Shown here: in pieces, positions 1 to 10,855 of the stretch | How the letters are laid out: the number at the start of each line of letters is the position of its first letter | How positions within the stretch are numbered: the stretch's first letter is position 1 | NCBI RefSeq assembly: GCF_030406325.1 | Contig: NZ_JAUEQY010000037.1 | Span: 1 to 64,000, forward strand | Source: Actinomadura sp. DC4 | GTDB taxonomy: Bacteria > Actinomycetota > Actinomycetes > Streptosporangiales > Streptosporangiaceae | Direction: 5' to 3' | Length of the DNA: 64,000 bases | Notes under the pieces: generated by a model | What the model saw: the letters and a program-made list of their open reading frames with translations, nothing else | Database searches by the model: none | Told to the model about the DNA's origin: nothing | Program-made: the position numbers and the translations under genes

Positions 1-521
1 CGCTGCGCCCCGACGTCGCCGTGCTGGACGTACGCCTCCCGGACGGCGACGGGGTGACCGTCTGCCGCGAACTCCGCTCCCGCATGCCCGAGCTCGCCTG
101 CCTGATGCTCACCTCCTTCGCCGACGAAGAGGCACTGATCGACGCCGTGATGGCGGGCGCGTCCGGTTACGTGCTCAAGCAGATCCACGGCTCGGACCTC
201 GTCGGCGCGGTCCGAACCGTCGCCGCCGGTGGATCGCTCCTCGACCCGCGCAGCACCGCCCAAATCCTGCAACGACTCCGCGAGCGTCCCCGGAAGGACC
301 CGCTCGCCGCCCTCACCGAACAAGAACGCAAGATCCTCGACCTCATCGGCGACGGCCTCACCAACCGCCAGATCGGCGAACGCCTCTTTCTCGCCGAAAA
401 GACCGTCAAGAACTACGTGTCCAGCATCTTCTCCAAGCTCAACCTGCACCGACGTACGCAGGCCGCCACTCTCATCACCCGCCTCAGAGCCGACGACTCA
501 CATTCCGCTCCCGGCGAGTAG
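1..521 (+). CDS. DevR/DosR-like NarL-family response regulator (5' truncated)
   Basis: The reading frame is open to the window edge, so the first ~45 residues, including the acidic pocket, are missing. The visible receiver part starts RPDVAVLDVRLPDGDGV, in which the Asp of LDVRLP is the expected phosphoacceptor. The receiver Lys is in VLKQIHG. A LuxR-type HTH follows (LTEQERKILDLIGDGLTNRQ, then KTVKNYVSSIFSKL). Family knowledge: such regulators answer DevS/DosT-like redox or gas-sensing kinases and bind GGGAC-type palindromes. The neighbours (stress protein, nitroreductase, formate lyase) are typical targets, so it is probably the local regulator. The last 38 bp overlap the convergent stress-protein gene. 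Confidence 0.93.
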   Translation, partial: LRPDVAVLDVRLPDGDGVTVCRELRSRMPELACLMLTSFADEEALIDAVMAGASGYVLKQIHGSDLVGAVRTVAAGGSLLDPRSTAQILQRLRERPRKDPLAALTEQERKILDLIGDGLTNRQIGERLFLAEKTVKNYVSSIFSKLNLHRRTQAATLITRLRADDSHSAPGE

Positions 522-1221
522 CCTGCCGGACGACGGCCACCGGGCAGTGAGCGCGATGCACCACCGCCTGGCTCACCGAGCCCAGCAGCATGCCGCTGAG
601 GCCGCCGTGCCCGCGCGATCCGACCACGAGCAGCCGCGCTCCCGCGGACTCCTCGATCAGTGCGTGACTCGCGAGGTCGGCCGAGACGACGACACGAAGG
701 TCCGCGTGCCCTGCGCCAAGCGAGGTGAGCATCGCCTCGGCGTCTGCCCTCCCCGCCTCGTCTTCGACGGCGTGCACGAGCGTGACACCGCAATCCCGGT
801 CTCTCGCCTCGGCGAAGGCGAAGTCGATCGCCGGCTCCGACAGTCCGGTGCCATCGACACCTACGACGACGCGCCCGGCCGAAGGTCCTGGCCCGTCGGA
901 TGATCCGGGACGGACGATGACCACCGGCACGCTCGCGTGCGCGGCCAGCGCCATGGCCGTCGAGCCGTCCGCCAGATCGGACATCCGCAGAAAGGTCGCG
1001 GAGCCGACGACGATCATCGAGGCGTCCAGGTCCGCGGGGAGCCCGGGATCACGGCCGGACAGGACCCGTACCCGCACGCCGCGACGTCCGGCCTCGCGGT
1101 ACGCCCAGGCGATGGCGTCCCGCCCTGAGTCCGTGCCGTCGACCTCGACGACGATCGGGCGGGAGCCGGTGGACGGCAGGGCGTCGTCAGTTTCACACTT
1201 CACGGAACGCTCGTGGTTCAT
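484..1221 (-). CDS. Tandem-domain universal stress protein (UspA family)
   Basis: The product has 245 aa and two Usp domains. Each half opens with a strand ending in Asp (VVEVDGTDSGRDAIAWA; VVVGVDGTGLSEPAIDFA). The second half ends in the ATP-binding motif GSRGHGGLSGMLLGSVSQ, the G-2x-G-9x-G(S/T) signature. The first half lacks this motif, having only VVGSATFLRMSD, so probably only the C-terminal domain binds ATP. The start MNHERS is preceded by a GGAGGGG run. A start 30 bp further upstream (MSADRS) is also possible. Usp tandem proteins are frequent DosR-regulon members, and a candidate box lies 60 bp upstream. Confidence 0.92.
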   Translation of the reverse strand: MNHERSVKCETDDALPSTGSRPIVVEVDGTDSGRDAIAWAYREAGRRGVRVRVLSGRDPGLPADLDASMIVVGSATFLRMSDLADGSTAMALAAHASVPVVIVRPGSSDGPGPSAGRVVVGVDGTGLSEPAIDFAFAEARDRDCGVTLVHAVEDEAGRADAEAMLTSLGAGHADLRVVVSADLASHALIEESAGARLLVVGSRGHGGLSGMLLGSVSQAVVHRAHCPVAVVRQATRRERNVSRRL

Positions 1222-1281
1222 GGCCCCTCCCGGACTACGGTCCGCTGACATCAGGCTTCCGGCCGGACCCTTCGGAGTCAG

Positions 1282-1295
1282 GAGGCCTAGGTCCC
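1282..1295 (-). promoter_or_regulatory. DosR-like box upstream of the stress protein
   Basis: On the minus strand this reads GGGACCTAGGCCTC, with one perfect half-site (GGGAC) and a degenerate second half. It ends exactly 60 bp before the Usp start. That spacing equals the one at the exporter gene (box 3756-3769), which is the main reason to report it. Confidence 0.4.
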
Positions 1296-1348
1296 GTCAC
1301 GTACGAGACAACATCCCGGCACCGGCGACGCCTCCGGCGGGGCGGCGG

Positions 1349-2335
1349 TCACGGTTCCGGTCTGCTCACGTCGGCCGAAGGCCGGCGTACGCTCGCGATC
1401 TCGCTGTCGGCGAAGCCCAGCCGCAGGATCATCTGCGGATACGCGCCGTCGCAGTACCCCGCGCGGATGAAGTCCCGCAGTTGCGGAATCTCCAGCGCCT
1501 GCGTGTGGAACGCGGCGCAGACTCCGTCCTCGGTGGCGCGGAGCAGGACCCGTTGCAGCGCCTGGCCGGCCCGCAGCCAGTCGGGCCGCTCGTCGGTGTC
1601 GGTCGTGATCAGGACGACGACTCCAGTGGCGTCCTGCTGATCGTCGCCCAGCAGTCCCCAGCCCTGCCCTCGCGCGAAGTCGCGCTCCGCGAAATAGGGA
1701 TCGGTGTGTTCGTGGGTCTGCGGGTAGGCGTCGTCATGCACGCCATCGAGCCGGGCACTTCCCGGACGCGGCGCCCAGTGTGCCATCTCCGCGGCGTAGG
1801 CGGGGTTCTGCCGATGAGTCTGCTCGGCGACCTCGGTGAGAGCGGCGAGCGCGATTCGCGCCCTGGGGTCCGCGACGATGCGGAGCATGACACCCTCGTC
1901 GTAGGCGTGGGTCCTCAGCGTCTGGAGCAGCCCGGCCGGCAGTCCTTCGAGGCGGAACCCGCCTCGGTGAGTGCGCCGCCGCCGGATCTGCGCGTACATC
2001 CGTTCCTCCTCGACGGTGGCCTGCCCGGGCTCCCCTACGGCCACGTCGGCGATCAGTCCGGGCCGGCCGGGGTCGGACAGAAACCGAACATGAGGGTGAC
2101 GGCCGAGGTGCCTGGCGGCGAGGCGAAGCGTGTAGAGCGCCGCCCCACAGCTGATCAGCATCTCCCGGCCATCGGGGTCGGCGACGCTCAGCCGGCGCTC
2201 CAGCTCGGCGTGCACGGTCACCGTCGAGCCGCGTGTACCGAACCACCACGGTTGCGTGTTGTGCACTGACGGCGCCCACACCGCCTCGTCGAGGAGACGC
2301 TGCGCCATCTTCTCTTCCTCTGTTGTGACATTCAT
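1349..2335 (-). CDS. Acg-like nitroreductase-fold protein
   Basis: The product has 328 aa. The N-terminal signature WAPSVHNTQPWWF is the flavin-site motif of the Acg/Rv2032 group of nitroreductases. The C-terminal region (GVCAAFHTQALEIPQLRDFI) matches the second half of these internally duplicated proteins. Acg-type proteins are thought to sequester FMN and are DosR-regulated in mycobacteria, which fits this position. The start at 2335 (MNVTTEEEK) is the upstream choice. A start 27 bp further in (MAQRLL), preceded by GAGGAAGAGAAG, is equally plausible. It runs toward the stress-protein gene on the same strand. Confidence 0.88.
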   Translation of the reverse strand: MNVTTEEEKMAQRLLDEAVWAPSVHNTQPWWFGTRGSTVTVHAELERRLSVADPDGREMLISCGAALYTLRLAARHLGRHPHVRFLSDPGRPGLIADVAVGEPGQATVEEERMYAQIRRRRTHRGGFRLEGLPAGLLQTLRTHAYDEGVMLRIVADPRARIALAALTEVAEQTHRQNPAYAAEMAHWAPRPGSARLDGVHDDAYPQTHEHTDPYFAERDFARGQGWGLLGDDQQDATGVVVLITTDTDERPDWLRAGQALQRVLLRATEDGVCAAFHTQALEIPQLRDFIRAGYCDGAYPQMILRLGFADSEIASVRRPSADVSRPEP

Positions 2336-2524
2336 GATCGGCCTGCCGGGTGTGATTGCCGAACGTGGGGCTTGAGCGATGACCTCGGCACGTTGCGGAC
2401 ACGTCGAGGGGAAGTGCCCACGATCACGTACGGGTCTTGGGAACCGCGTTGCCGACCTCCTTCTCTCTGTTAACCATCGCTCGCGCGCAGGCGGGGTGGA
2501 GAGTGCCGAGCGGCCTCGGAACAG

Positions 2525-2538
2525 GGGACCTTCGGCCC
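2525..2538 (+). promoter_or_regulatory. DosR-like box upstream of the chimeric CBS-BON ORF
   Basis: The sequence is GGGACCTTCGGCCC, close to the mycobacterial DosR half-site pair GGGAC-N4-GTCCC. It lies 64 bp before the start at 2603. The box survives although the gene behind it looks decayed. Confidence 0.55.
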
Positions 2539-2602
2539 GTCCGGAACGGCGGTACTCAGGCCAACCTGGGAACGTGTGTGCGAGCTCCGGGCCTGAGCCG
2601 AG

Positions 2603-3145
2603 GTGAGGAGCACGATCATGATCTTCGCCGCGGGCGGAGCCGGCCTCGCCCCGTTGCGTCCCGCGATGCTCCACGCACTCGGCCGGCGAGCGGCCTACCG
2701 CCGCATCACGGTCCTGATCGGCGCTCGTCCTGCGGCGGATGCCAGCTCGCGGCGTCCTGCACCGGCTCCAGCGGCACACCGACCGATCGAAGGCGAACGC
2801 CACCCAGGCGTCCGAGCTGATGAGCTCTCCCGCGCGGCCAGCGGCAGGCTCACCGGCATCGTCACCAGATCCGACCTGCTGGCCGTGTACGAACGCCCGG
2901 CCGAGGGCATCCAGCGCGAGGTCCTGCACGACCTCATCGAGGACGTGTTCGGTATGGACGCCCGGCGGTTCACCGTGAGCGTCGACCAGGGAACCGTGAC
3001 GCTCCGCGGCGATATCAGGGATCGGAGTGCCGCCAAGGTGCTCACCGACGCCGTACGACATGTCGAAGGCGTCGTCACCGTCATCGACGAACTGACCTGT
3101 CAGGACCTCGACCGACCCTCCGCGACGCCACCGAACGACCGGTGA
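2603..3145 (+). pseudogene. Chimeric remnant: flavin-reductase NAD-site fused to CBS-BON C-terminus
   Basis: The frame is open (180 aa), but the protein is a collage. Residues ~8-42 (AAGGAGLAPLRPAML, then ITVLIGAR) match the internal NAD-binding segment of hydrogenase/sulfite-reductase gamma-type flavin reductases, whose FAD domain should precede it. Residues ~43-80 are low-complexity and match nothing I recognise. From ~81 (GRLTGIVTRSDLLAVYERP) the frame is the second half of a CBS pair followed by a complete BON domain (FTVSVDQGTVTLRGDIRDRS). Both parents are common in actinobacterial dormancy islands. I read it as two genes joined by deletions, although an expressed BON protein is not excluded. 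GAGGAG precedes the in-frame ATG at 2618. Confidence 0.7.
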
Positions 3146-3161
3146 GGCGTCCACGACCGCC

Positions 3162-3697
3162 TTACGTGACCATCGTGGTGGAGAGGGAGAAGTAAGCCTC
3201 CTCCTGAGCGAAGTGCAGGATCAGCACGGCGTGCAGTTCGTACAGGCAGGCCCGCAGGTCATGCCGTTGGTCCGGGCGTCTGCGGCGACGCGGATCCGTT
3301 CCAGGGAGCGTCGTAGCAAAGCGTGCTCTTGGTCGAAGCGGTACAGCATCGCGTCCGCCGCCCACTCCCCGCCCGGGGACACGGCCTTTCCGACGACGAC
3401 GTTCTGACCGTCCACCCGTCCCTCGGTGCCGTGGCCGGGCACTTCACCGGTCTTGTCCATGATGAGGGGGCGTGCGCGACCGAGCGTCTCCAGCGCCGCA
3501 CCGTCCTTGACGATCACACCGTGGCGGGCCGTTCCCGACGGCCCGGCGACGATGGCGACCGGCGCCGCCGGCAACAGAGGGCAGGGTGTGGCCACGACGA
3601 GTACCGCCACCGCACGTACGAGCCGCCCGGAGACCAGCCATGCTCCGCCGGCGTTGACGGTCCCGCTGCGTACACTCGCGCCCTCGGTGTACTCGAC
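3162..3697 (-). pseudogene. Remnant of a heavy-metal P-type ATPase and a hemerythrin-like protein
   Basis: Read on the minus strand from 3697, the frame gives VEYTEGASVRSGTVNAGGAW (actuator domain). It then jumps to WLVSGRLVRAVAVLVVATPC (transmembrane metal site) and on to the phosphorylation region LGRARPLIMDKTG. The segment that normally follows is missing, and the frame resumes at TEGRVDGQNVVVGKA, an N-domain piece. It then becomes hemerythrin-like (RFDQEHALLRRSLERIR). That part continues in another frame as ACLYELHAVLILHFAQEEAY and ends at 3162. Two or more internal deletions and one frameshift make this a clear ruin. Whether the parents were one fused gene or two genes cannot be told here. 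Confidence 0.85.
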
Positions 3698-3755
3698 CCT
3701 TTTCGTGGCCGAGCCCCGTCCTGCGCACGCCCAGGCCGTCGATCCCAGGGGAAGC

Positions 3756-3769
3756 GGGACCTTCGTCCC
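3756..3769 (+). promoter_or_regulatory. DosR-like box upstream of the ABC exporter
   Basis: The sequence GGGACCTTCGTCCC has perfect GGGAC/GTCCC half-sites with a 4-bp spacer, the core of the mycobacterial DosR consensus. It ends 60 bp before the ATPase start at 3830. Confidence 0.65.
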
Positions 3770-3829
3770 TGCCGGTGAAACCGGGCGTACGCGACCTTGT
3801 GGGAAGCACCGAGCCCCAAGGAGGGAGCC

Positions 3830-4797
<968 letters not shown>

Positions 4798-4801
<4 letters not shown>

Positions 4802-6384
4802 GGACCGAGCTGACCGGTACGGTCGCGCTGACCCGGTTCATCCTGCACCGCGACTGGATACGCGCCCTGATCTGGATCACGGCGATCGCCGTCGTGGAGC
4901 TGCTGACGGCCTTGAGCACCACCAGGATCTATTCCACTCAGGCCGATCTGATCCGGTCCGTGGAAGCCGCCCACGGCAACGCCGCGATCATCGCGATGAA
5001 CGGCCCGGCCCAGGGGCTCGACACGATCGGTGGTCAGGTGGTGTTCCAGATCGGCGCCACCGGTCTGGTCGCCGTCGCGCTGATGGCCGTGTTCATGATC
5101 GGCCGCGAGACCCGCGCCGAGGAGGAGACCGGACGACTGGATCTGGTCCGGGCGATGCCGGTCGGCCGCCACTCCGCCACGGCCGCCGCCCTCACCGTCG
5201 TCGCCGGCATGAGCGCGGTGGTCGGGACCCTGGTGACGCTCGGGCTGGTCGGACTGGGCCTGCCGGCGCACGGCTCGATCCTGTTCGGCGCCACGTTGTG
5301 CGCGGAAGGACTGGTCTTCGCCGGTGTCACCATCGTGGTGGCCCAGTTCACCGAGAACACACGGATGGTGTTCGGCAGCGCCGGAGCCGTGGTGGGCGCG
5401 ACGTTCGTGGCCCGTGCCGCCGGCGACGTCGGCGACAACCCGCTGAGCTGGTTCTCCCCCATCGGGTGGGCGCAGAAGACCCGGCCGTACGCCGGCGACC
5501 GGTGGTGGCCCCTCCTGATCATGACCGTGTCCGTCGTGGCTCTCGTGAGCTTGGGAGCCGCGCTCTCGACTCGACGGGACATCGACGCCGGGTTCATCCG
5601 GCCCCGTCCGGGGCCGCGGATCGCGACGCCTGCTCTCGGCCGGCCGCTCGGGCTGGCCCTCCGGCTCCAGCGCGGCAGCCTGATCGGCTGGACCGTCGGG
5701 CTTTTCGTGGCCGGCACCGCCGTGGGATGGATCGCCAACGACGTCGAGGACCTCGTGGGTGACAACCAGGCCATGCGCAAGACCATCGCCCAGCTCGGCG
5801 GGGTCAGCCTCACCGACTCCTACCTGTCCACCGAGATGCTCTTCGCCGCTCTCATAGCCACCGGTTTCGCTCTCCAGTCGGTTCTGCGGCTACGGGGTGA
5901 AGAGACGGCCCTGCGGGCGGCGCCCCTGCTCGCGACCCCCCTGTCCCGCCGGCAGTGGATCCTCAGCCACCTGATCATCGCGCTGGGCGGCAGCGTGATC
6001 GTCCTCGCCGCCGCCGGTCTCGGCAGCGGCCTCACGTACGGCATCGTCATCGGCGACCCGAGCCAGGTCCCCCGCATGCTCGGCGCCGCACTGACCTACG
6101 TGCCGGCACTGTGGCTGTTCGTCGGCCTCGCCGCGCTGCTCTTCGGCCTCATCCCCCGCGGCGTCGCCGCGGCATGGGCGGCCCTTGCCGCGTGCTTCGT
6201 CGTCGGCCTGCTCGGAGCGGCGCTCAGTCTTCCGACCTGGGCCGAGGACGTCTCACCGTTCCGGCACACACCACGTCTCCCGGGAGCGAGCCTGACCGCC
6301 GTCCCACTCAGCGTCCTCACGGCGATCGCGGCGGCACTGACCGTCGGCGGCGTCTTCGCCTTCCGCCGACGGGACGTCGGTTAG
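4798..6384 (+). CDS. ABC-2 exporter permease (two-half, ~12 membrane spans)
   Basis: The product has 528 aa and starts at GTG inside the ATPase stop. Two similar halves of about six hydrophobic helices each are visible. The first half has [20 protein letters not shown] and a loop with [20 protein letters not shown]; the second has [20 protein letters not shown] at the equivalent place. The repeated (R/G)EE(T)G-like cytoplasmic loop is typical of the polyketide-antibiotic exporter permeases paired with DrrA-like ATPases. It acts in the membrane with the preceding gene. Substrate cannot be inferred. Confidence 0.9.
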
Positions 6385-6474
6385 GCCGTGGGGCCCGACG
6401 AGTGGGGTTCGCAGAACGTCATGACCGCACCGGCAGCGTAGAACTCATCCGTCCGATGACTTGGGAGTGACCTG

Positions 6475-7707
6475 ATGCGACTGATCTCAACGGACCGGCT
6501 CGCCGCCGTGTTCTCTCGGCTGCCGGGAGTCCCGCGTGTGGTGGCGGGCGGCAACTTCGCCACACCGCGGCACCTCCTGGCCGTACTGGACGCCGCGGTG
6601 GCGGAGTACCGCCTGTTCGTCCTCAACGCGCAGGCCGGGATGCCCGACCGTGACGGCGTGCTGCTCGAAACGCCGTTCGCCGGTCCGGGCATGCGCAACC
6701 GTACGGGCCTGCGCTACTTTCCCTCCCGGCTGTCGCTTGTGCCGCATCTGCTGAAGGACGCACTGCCGCCGGACATCGTGCTGATCCAGACGTCCATGCC
6801 GGTGGACGGCACCGTCTCCCTCGGGATCGAGGTCAACATCCTGCCCGCCGCCGTCGAGGCGGTACGCGCCCGCGGCGGGCTGGTGATCGCCCAGCACAAT
6901 CCGCACATGCCCTACACCTACGGCGACGCGATCCTGTCCGTGACGGAGATCGACTATGCGATCGAGTCCGACGAGCCGCTGCCCGTGCCGGCCCACCGCA
7001 CGCTCGGCGACGTGGCGCACGTCATCGGCGCCCGGGTCGCCGACCTGGTGCCGGAGAACGCCACGTTGCAACTGGGCATCGGCGCGGTACCCGACGCGGT
7101 GCTGCACTCGCTGCGGGACCGGCGCGGGCTCGCCATCTGGTCGGAGATGTTCAGCGACGGCGTACTCGACCTGGAGAAGGCCGGCGCGCTGAGCCCGCAC
7201 GACCCGATCACCGCCTCGTTCGCGTTCGGTGGCGAAGAGCTGTACGACTGGCTCGACCACAACGAACGGGTCCGGATGCTCCGGACCGAGAAGACCAACG
7301 ACCCGGGGTCGATCGCCCGGCGGCCGCGGCTGGTGTCGGTCAACTCCGCGCTCCAGGTCGACCTGTTCGCGCAGGCGAACGCGAGCCGGGTGCACGGTGT
7401 CATCTACTCCGGCTTCGGCGGGCAGACCGACTTCGTGGTCGGCGCGCTGCACTCTCCCGGCGGACGCGCGGTCATCGCGCTGCCCTCCTGGCACCCGAAG
7501 GCCGACGTGTCGACCGTGATTCCGCGCCTGGCCGGCCCGGTGACCTCGTTCCAGCACAGCTTCATCGTCAGCGAGCAGGGCACGGCGACGATCTGGGGCC
7601 AGGACGCGGCGACACAGGCACAGCAGATCGTGGACAACGTCGCCCACCCGGACGCGCGAGAGAACCTGCGCGCAGCAGGCCGCGATCTCGGTTTTCCTCT
7701 GCGCTGA
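6475..7707 (+). CDS. Acetyl-CoA hydrolase/CoA-transferase family protein
   Basis: The product has 410 aa with the two-domain class I CoA-transferase layout of the acetyl-CoA hydrolase/4-hydroxybutyrate CoA-transferase family. Family landmarks are [25 protein letters not shown] (its Glu is the likely catalytic residue that forms the glutamyl-CoA thioester) and [12 protein letters not shown]. Directly ahead of pyruvate formate-lyase, it could turn acetyl-CoA into acetate, or pass CoA to another acid, when respiration is limited. It starts at ATG 6475, 90 bp after the exporter permease. Confidence 0.88.
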   Translation: MRLISTDRLAAVFSRLPGVPRVVAGGNFATPRHLLAVLDAAVAEYRLFVLNAQAGMPDRDGVLLETPFAGPGMRNRTGLRYFPSRLSLVPHLLKDALPPDIVLIQTSMPVDGTVSLGIEVNILPAAVEAVRARGGLVIAQHNPHMPYTYGDAILSVTEIDYAIESDEPLPVPAHRTLGDVAHVIGARVADLVPENATLQLGIGAVPDAVLHSLRDRRGLAIWSEMFSDGVLDLEKAGALSPHDPITASFAFGGEELYDWLDHNERVRMLRTEKTNDPGSIARRPRLVSVNSALQVDLFAQANASRVHGVIYSGFGGQTDFVVGALHSPGGRAVIALPSWHPKADVSTVIPRLAGPVTSFQHSFIVSEQGTATIWGQDAATQAQQIVDNVAHPDARENLRAAGRDLGFPLR

Positions 7708-7721
7708 CCAGCGCACTGGTC
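7706..7721. repeat. Inverted repeat at the CoA-transferase stop codon
   Basis: Perfect arms GACCAG-N4-CTGGTC overlap the stop codon at 7705-7707. This is either a weak transcription-stop hairpin or a protein-binding palindrome between the CoA-transferase and the formate-lyase gene. Confidence 0.4.
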
Positions 7722-7730
7722 TTTGGTCCT
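7717..7730 (+). promoter_or_regulatory. Weak DosR-like box upstream of pyruvate formate-lyase
   Basis: The sequence TGGTCTTTGGTCCT matches the GGGAC-N4-GTCCC pattern at 7 of 10 half-site positions. It ends 66 bp before the chosen start at 7797, like the better boxes in this island. Low confidence because it is degenerate. Confidence 0.3.
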
Positions 7731-7796
7731 GTCGATCACGTGGCCTATGGCCGCTGCTTTCAGGCCCTCACGGGACGAGAGTCGGAGATGACGGAC

Positions 7797-10067
7797 ATGG
7801 AGGTTGAAGTGACCACGATGAACGCCGAGAAGGCGACGGAACGGTCCGCATGGCGCGAGTTCGAGGGCACGGGATGGCGGAGGCGGATCGACGTACGCGG
7901 CTTCGTCCAGGCGAACTACACCCCCTACGAGGGCGAGGCGTCCTTCCTGACCGGTCCCACCGAGCGCACGCGCCGGCTCTGGGAGCGGCTCGCGGCGATG
8001 TTCCCCGAGGAGCGCCGCCGCGGGATCCTCGACGTGGACGCCGCGACGCCCTCCTCGATCACCTCGCACGGCCACGGCTACATCGACCGCGACCACGAGC
8101 TGATCGTTGGCTTGCAGACCGACGCGCCGCTCAAGCGCGCCATCATGCCGAACGGTGGCCTGCGCATGGTGGAGAACGGCCTGGCCGCCTACGGCTACGA
8201 GCTGGACCCCCAGGTACGCAAGGTGTTCACCGAGTACCGCAAGACCCACAACGACGGCGTGTTCGACGCCTACACCCCGCAGATCCTGAGCGCACGCCGA
8301 TCGCACGTCATCACCGGTCTGCCCGACGCGTACGGGCGCGGTCGCATCATCGGCGACTACCGCCGGGTGGCGCTGTACGGCGTGGACCGGCTCGTCGAGG
8401 CCAAGGAGACCGAGCGCCGCCGTCTCGACGCTCCGCCGTCGACCGCCGAGGTGATCCGCGACCGGGAGGAACTCGCCGAGCAGGTCCGCGCGCTGGGCGA
8501 GCTGAAGGAGATGGCGGCCTCCTATGGCCATGACATCTCCGGGCCGGCGCGTACCGCCCGCGAGGCGATCCAGTGGCTGTACTTCGGCTACCTGGCCGCC
8601 ATCAAGGAGCAGAACGGCGCCGCCATGTCGCTCGGCCGGACGTCCACGTTCCTCGACGTCTACCTGCAGCGCGACCTCATGGCAGGGAGCCTGGACGAGA
8701 GCGGGGCCCAGGAGCTGATCGACGACTTCGTCATCAAACTGCGGATCGTACGTTTCCTCCGCACGCCCGAGTACGACCAGCTCTTCTCCGGCGACCCGAC
8801 CTGGGTGACCGAGTCGATCGGCGGGATGGGCGAGGACGGCCGCACACTCGTCACCCGGACCTCGTACCGGTACCTGCAGACGCTGTACAACCTCGGGCCC
8901 GGTCCCGAGCCGAACCTGACCGTGCTCTGGTCCACCCGGCTGCCCTGGCCGTTCAAGCGGTTCTGTGCCCAGGTCTCGATCGACACCAGCTCGCTGCAGT
9001 ACGAGAGCGACGACCTGATCCGCCCGCGTTTCGGGGACGACACGGCGATCGCCTGCTGCGTCTCGGCCATGGAGGTCGGCAGGAAGATGCAGTTCTTCGG
9101 AGCGCGGGTCAACCTCGCCAAGGCGCTCCTGTACTCGATCAACGGCGGGCGCGACGAGCTCAGCGGCGAGCAGGTCACGCCGCCCTTCCCGGCGCTGACC
9201 GGCGACGTCCTGTCCTATGAGCAGGTCAGGTCCGCCTTCGACCACGTGCTGGACTGGCTCGCCGCCACCTACGTCGACGCGCTCAACGTCATCCACTACA
9301 TGCACGACAAGTACGCCTACGAACGCGTCGAGATGGCATTGCACGACCACCCCGTCATGCGAACGATGGCCTGCGGCATCGCCGGGCTCTCCGTGACCGC
9401 CGACAGCCTCTCCGCGATCAGGTACGCGCGCGTACGCGTGATCCGGGACGGGACCGGGCTCGCGGTCGACTACGCGGTCGAGGGCGACCATCCCACCTAC
9501 GGCAACAACGAGGACCGGGCCGACCGGATCGCCGTGGACCTGGTCGAGTCGTTCATGACCAAGCTGCGCTCCCGCCCGACCTATCGGGACGCCGAGCACA
9601 CGCTGTCGGTGCTCACCATCACCTCCAACGTCGTGTACGGCAAGCACACCGGCAACACCCCCGACGGCCGACGCGCCGGTGAGCCGTTCGCGCCCGGCGC
9701 CAACCCGATGAACGGCCGGGACCGCCACGGAATGGTCGCCGCCGCGCTGTCGGTGGCCAAGATCCCCTACGACCAGGCGCGGGACGGCATCTCCCTCACC
9801 GAGACGGTCACCCCGGCCGGTCTCGGCCGTACGCGCGAGGACCGGATCGGCAACCTGGCCGGCGTCCTGGACGGGTACATCGACGCGGGCGGTTACCACA
9901 TGAACGTCAACGTGCTCGACCGTGCCACGCTGCTGGACGCGATGGACCACCCCGAGCGGTACCCGCAGCTCACGATCCGGGTGTCCGGTTACGCGGTGAA
10001 CTTCGTCCGCCTGACGCCGGAGCAGCAACGCGACGTCGTCAACCGAACGTTCCATGGATCGCTGTGA
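7797..10067 (+). CDS. pflB: Pyruvate formate-lyase (glycyl-radical enzyme)
   Basis: The product has 756 aa, the normal PFL length. It converts pyruvate and CoA to acetyl-CoA and formate. The adjacent active-site cysteines are in IACCVSAM (Cys420-Cys421) and the radical glycine is in RVSGYAVNF (Gly731), near the C-terminus as in E. coli PflB. GGAG nine bases upstream supports the start at 7797. ATG 7788, ATG 7818 and GTG 7740 are alternatives. The stop overlaps the activase start. All key residues are present, so it should be functional when oxygen is absent. That is notable in what is probably an aerobic mycelial actinomycete. Confidence 0.96.
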   Translation: MEVEVTTMNAEKATERSAWREFEGTGWRRRIDVRGFVQANYTPYEGEASFLTGPTERTRRLWERLAAMFPEERRRGILDVDAATPSSITSHGHGYIDRDHELIVGLQTDAPLKRAIMPNGGLRMVENGLAAYGYELDPQVRKVFTEYRKTHNDGVFDAYTPQILSARRSHVITGLPDAYGRGRIIGDYRRVALYGVDRLVEAKETERRRLDAPPSTAEVIRDREELAEQVRALGELKEMAASYGHDISGPARTAREAIQWLYFGYLAAIKEQNGAAMSLGRTSTFLDVYLQRDLMAGSLDESGAQELIDDFVIKLRIVRFLRTPEYDQLFSGDPTWVTESIGGMGEDGRTLVTRTSYRYLQTLYNLGPGPEPNLTVLWSTRLPWPFKRFCAQVSIDTSSLQYESDDLIRPRFGDDTAIACCVSAMEVGRKMQFFGARVNLAKALLYSINGGRDELSGEQVTPPFPALTGDVLSYEQVRSAFDHVLDWLAATYVDALNVIHYMHDKYAYERVEMALHDHPVMRTMACGIAGLSVTADSLSAIRYARVRVIRDGTGLAVDYAVEGDHPTYGNNEDRADRIAVDLVESFMTKLRSRPTYRDAEHTLSVLTITSNVVYGKHTGNTPDGRRAGEPFAPGANPMNGRDRHGMVAAALSVAKIPYDQARDGISLTETVTPAGLGRTREDRIGNLAGVLDGYIDAGGYHMNVNVLDRATLLDAMDHPERYPQLTIRVSGYAVNFVRLTPEQQRDVVNRTFHGSL

Positions 10068-10855
10068 TCATGACCACCCGCGATCGGCTCCTGGCCGAGG
10101 CGGCCGCCGAGCTCCACGAGCCCGGCGGCCCCACCGGGGCGGTGCACTCCTGGGACCTGTCCACAGGCGTGGACGGTCCCGGAACCCGCTTCGTCGTGTT
10201 CACCGGCGGCTGCCCGCTGCGCTGCCTGTACTGCCAGAACCCCGACACGTGGCGGATGCGCGACAGCCGCCGGGTCTCAGTGGAGGAGGTGATGACCGAG
10301 ATCGAGCGGTATCGCCGTTTCATCTCGGTCGCCGGAGGCGGCGTCACGATCAGCGGCGGCGAACCCCTGCTCCAGCCCGCCTTCACCGGCGCGCTGCTAC
10401 ACCGCTGCCACCGGCTCGGGCTGCACACGGCGCTCGACACGTCCGGCCACCTCGGCGACCGCGCCGACGACGCTCTGCTCGCCGACACCGACCTGGTCCT
10501 GCTCGACATCAAGGCGTGGAATCCGCGGACGTACCGGGCGCTGACGGGCGGCGAGCTGGCTCCGACCCTGCGATTCGCCCGGCGGCTCGCCGACCTCCGC
10601 CGCCCCACGTGGGTGCGGTTCGTCCTCGTCCCCGGTGTCACGGACGCCGAGGACGAGATCGACGGCATCGCCGCCTTCGTCGCCACGCTGCCCAACGTCG
10701 AACACGTGGACGTCCTGCCCTTCCACCGGCTCGGCGCGGCGAAGTACGAGCGACGGGGAATCCCCTTCCCGCTCGCTGCGACTCCGCCACCGGACCCGGA
10801 ACTCCTCGAGCGTGTCCACGCCCGGTTCCGCGCCCACGGCGTACGGAGCAGGTGA
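10064..10855 (+). CDS. pflA: Pyruvate formate-lyase activating enzyme
   Basis: The product is a 263-aa radical-SAM protein. The [4Fe-4S] cluster motif C-x3-C-x2-C is in [16 protein letters not shown], followed by the SAM-contact GGE stretch ([12 protein letters not shown]) and DTSGHLG. It generates the glycyl radical on the preceding enzyme. GTG at 10064 overlaps the pflB stop; the in-frame ATG at 10070 is also possible. The overlap implies tight co-translation. Confidence 0.95.
   Translation: MIMTTRDRLLAEAAAELHEPGGPTGAVHSWDLSTGVDGPGTRFVVFTGGCPLRCLYCQNPDTWRMRDSRRVSVEEVMTEIERYRRFISVAGGGVTISGGEPLLQPAFTGALLHRCHRLGLHTALDTSGHLGDRADDALLADTDLVLLDIKAWNPRTYRALTGGELAPTLRFARRLADLRRPTWVRFVLVPGVTDAEDEIDGIAAFVATLPNVEHVDVLPFHRLGAAKYERRGIPFPLAATPPPDPELLERVHARFRAHGVRSR

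Noticed and set aside
2408-2419. GGGGAAGTGCCC as a DosR-like box for the nitroreductase
   Set aside because: The half-sites do not fit GGGAC/GTCCC well and the spacing differs from the other boxes.
1349-3154. Reading the nitroreductase as a 601-aa protein starting near 3154
   Set aside because: The extra N-terminal part has no similarity to the family and runs antisense to the CBS-BON segment. The conserved protein begins near 2335.
7404-10055. Open frame of 883 codons on the minus strand opposite pyruvate formate-lyase
   Set aside because: The plus-strand gene has every catalytic residue of the family. The antisense product is Val/Asp/Arg-rich without recognisable motifs.
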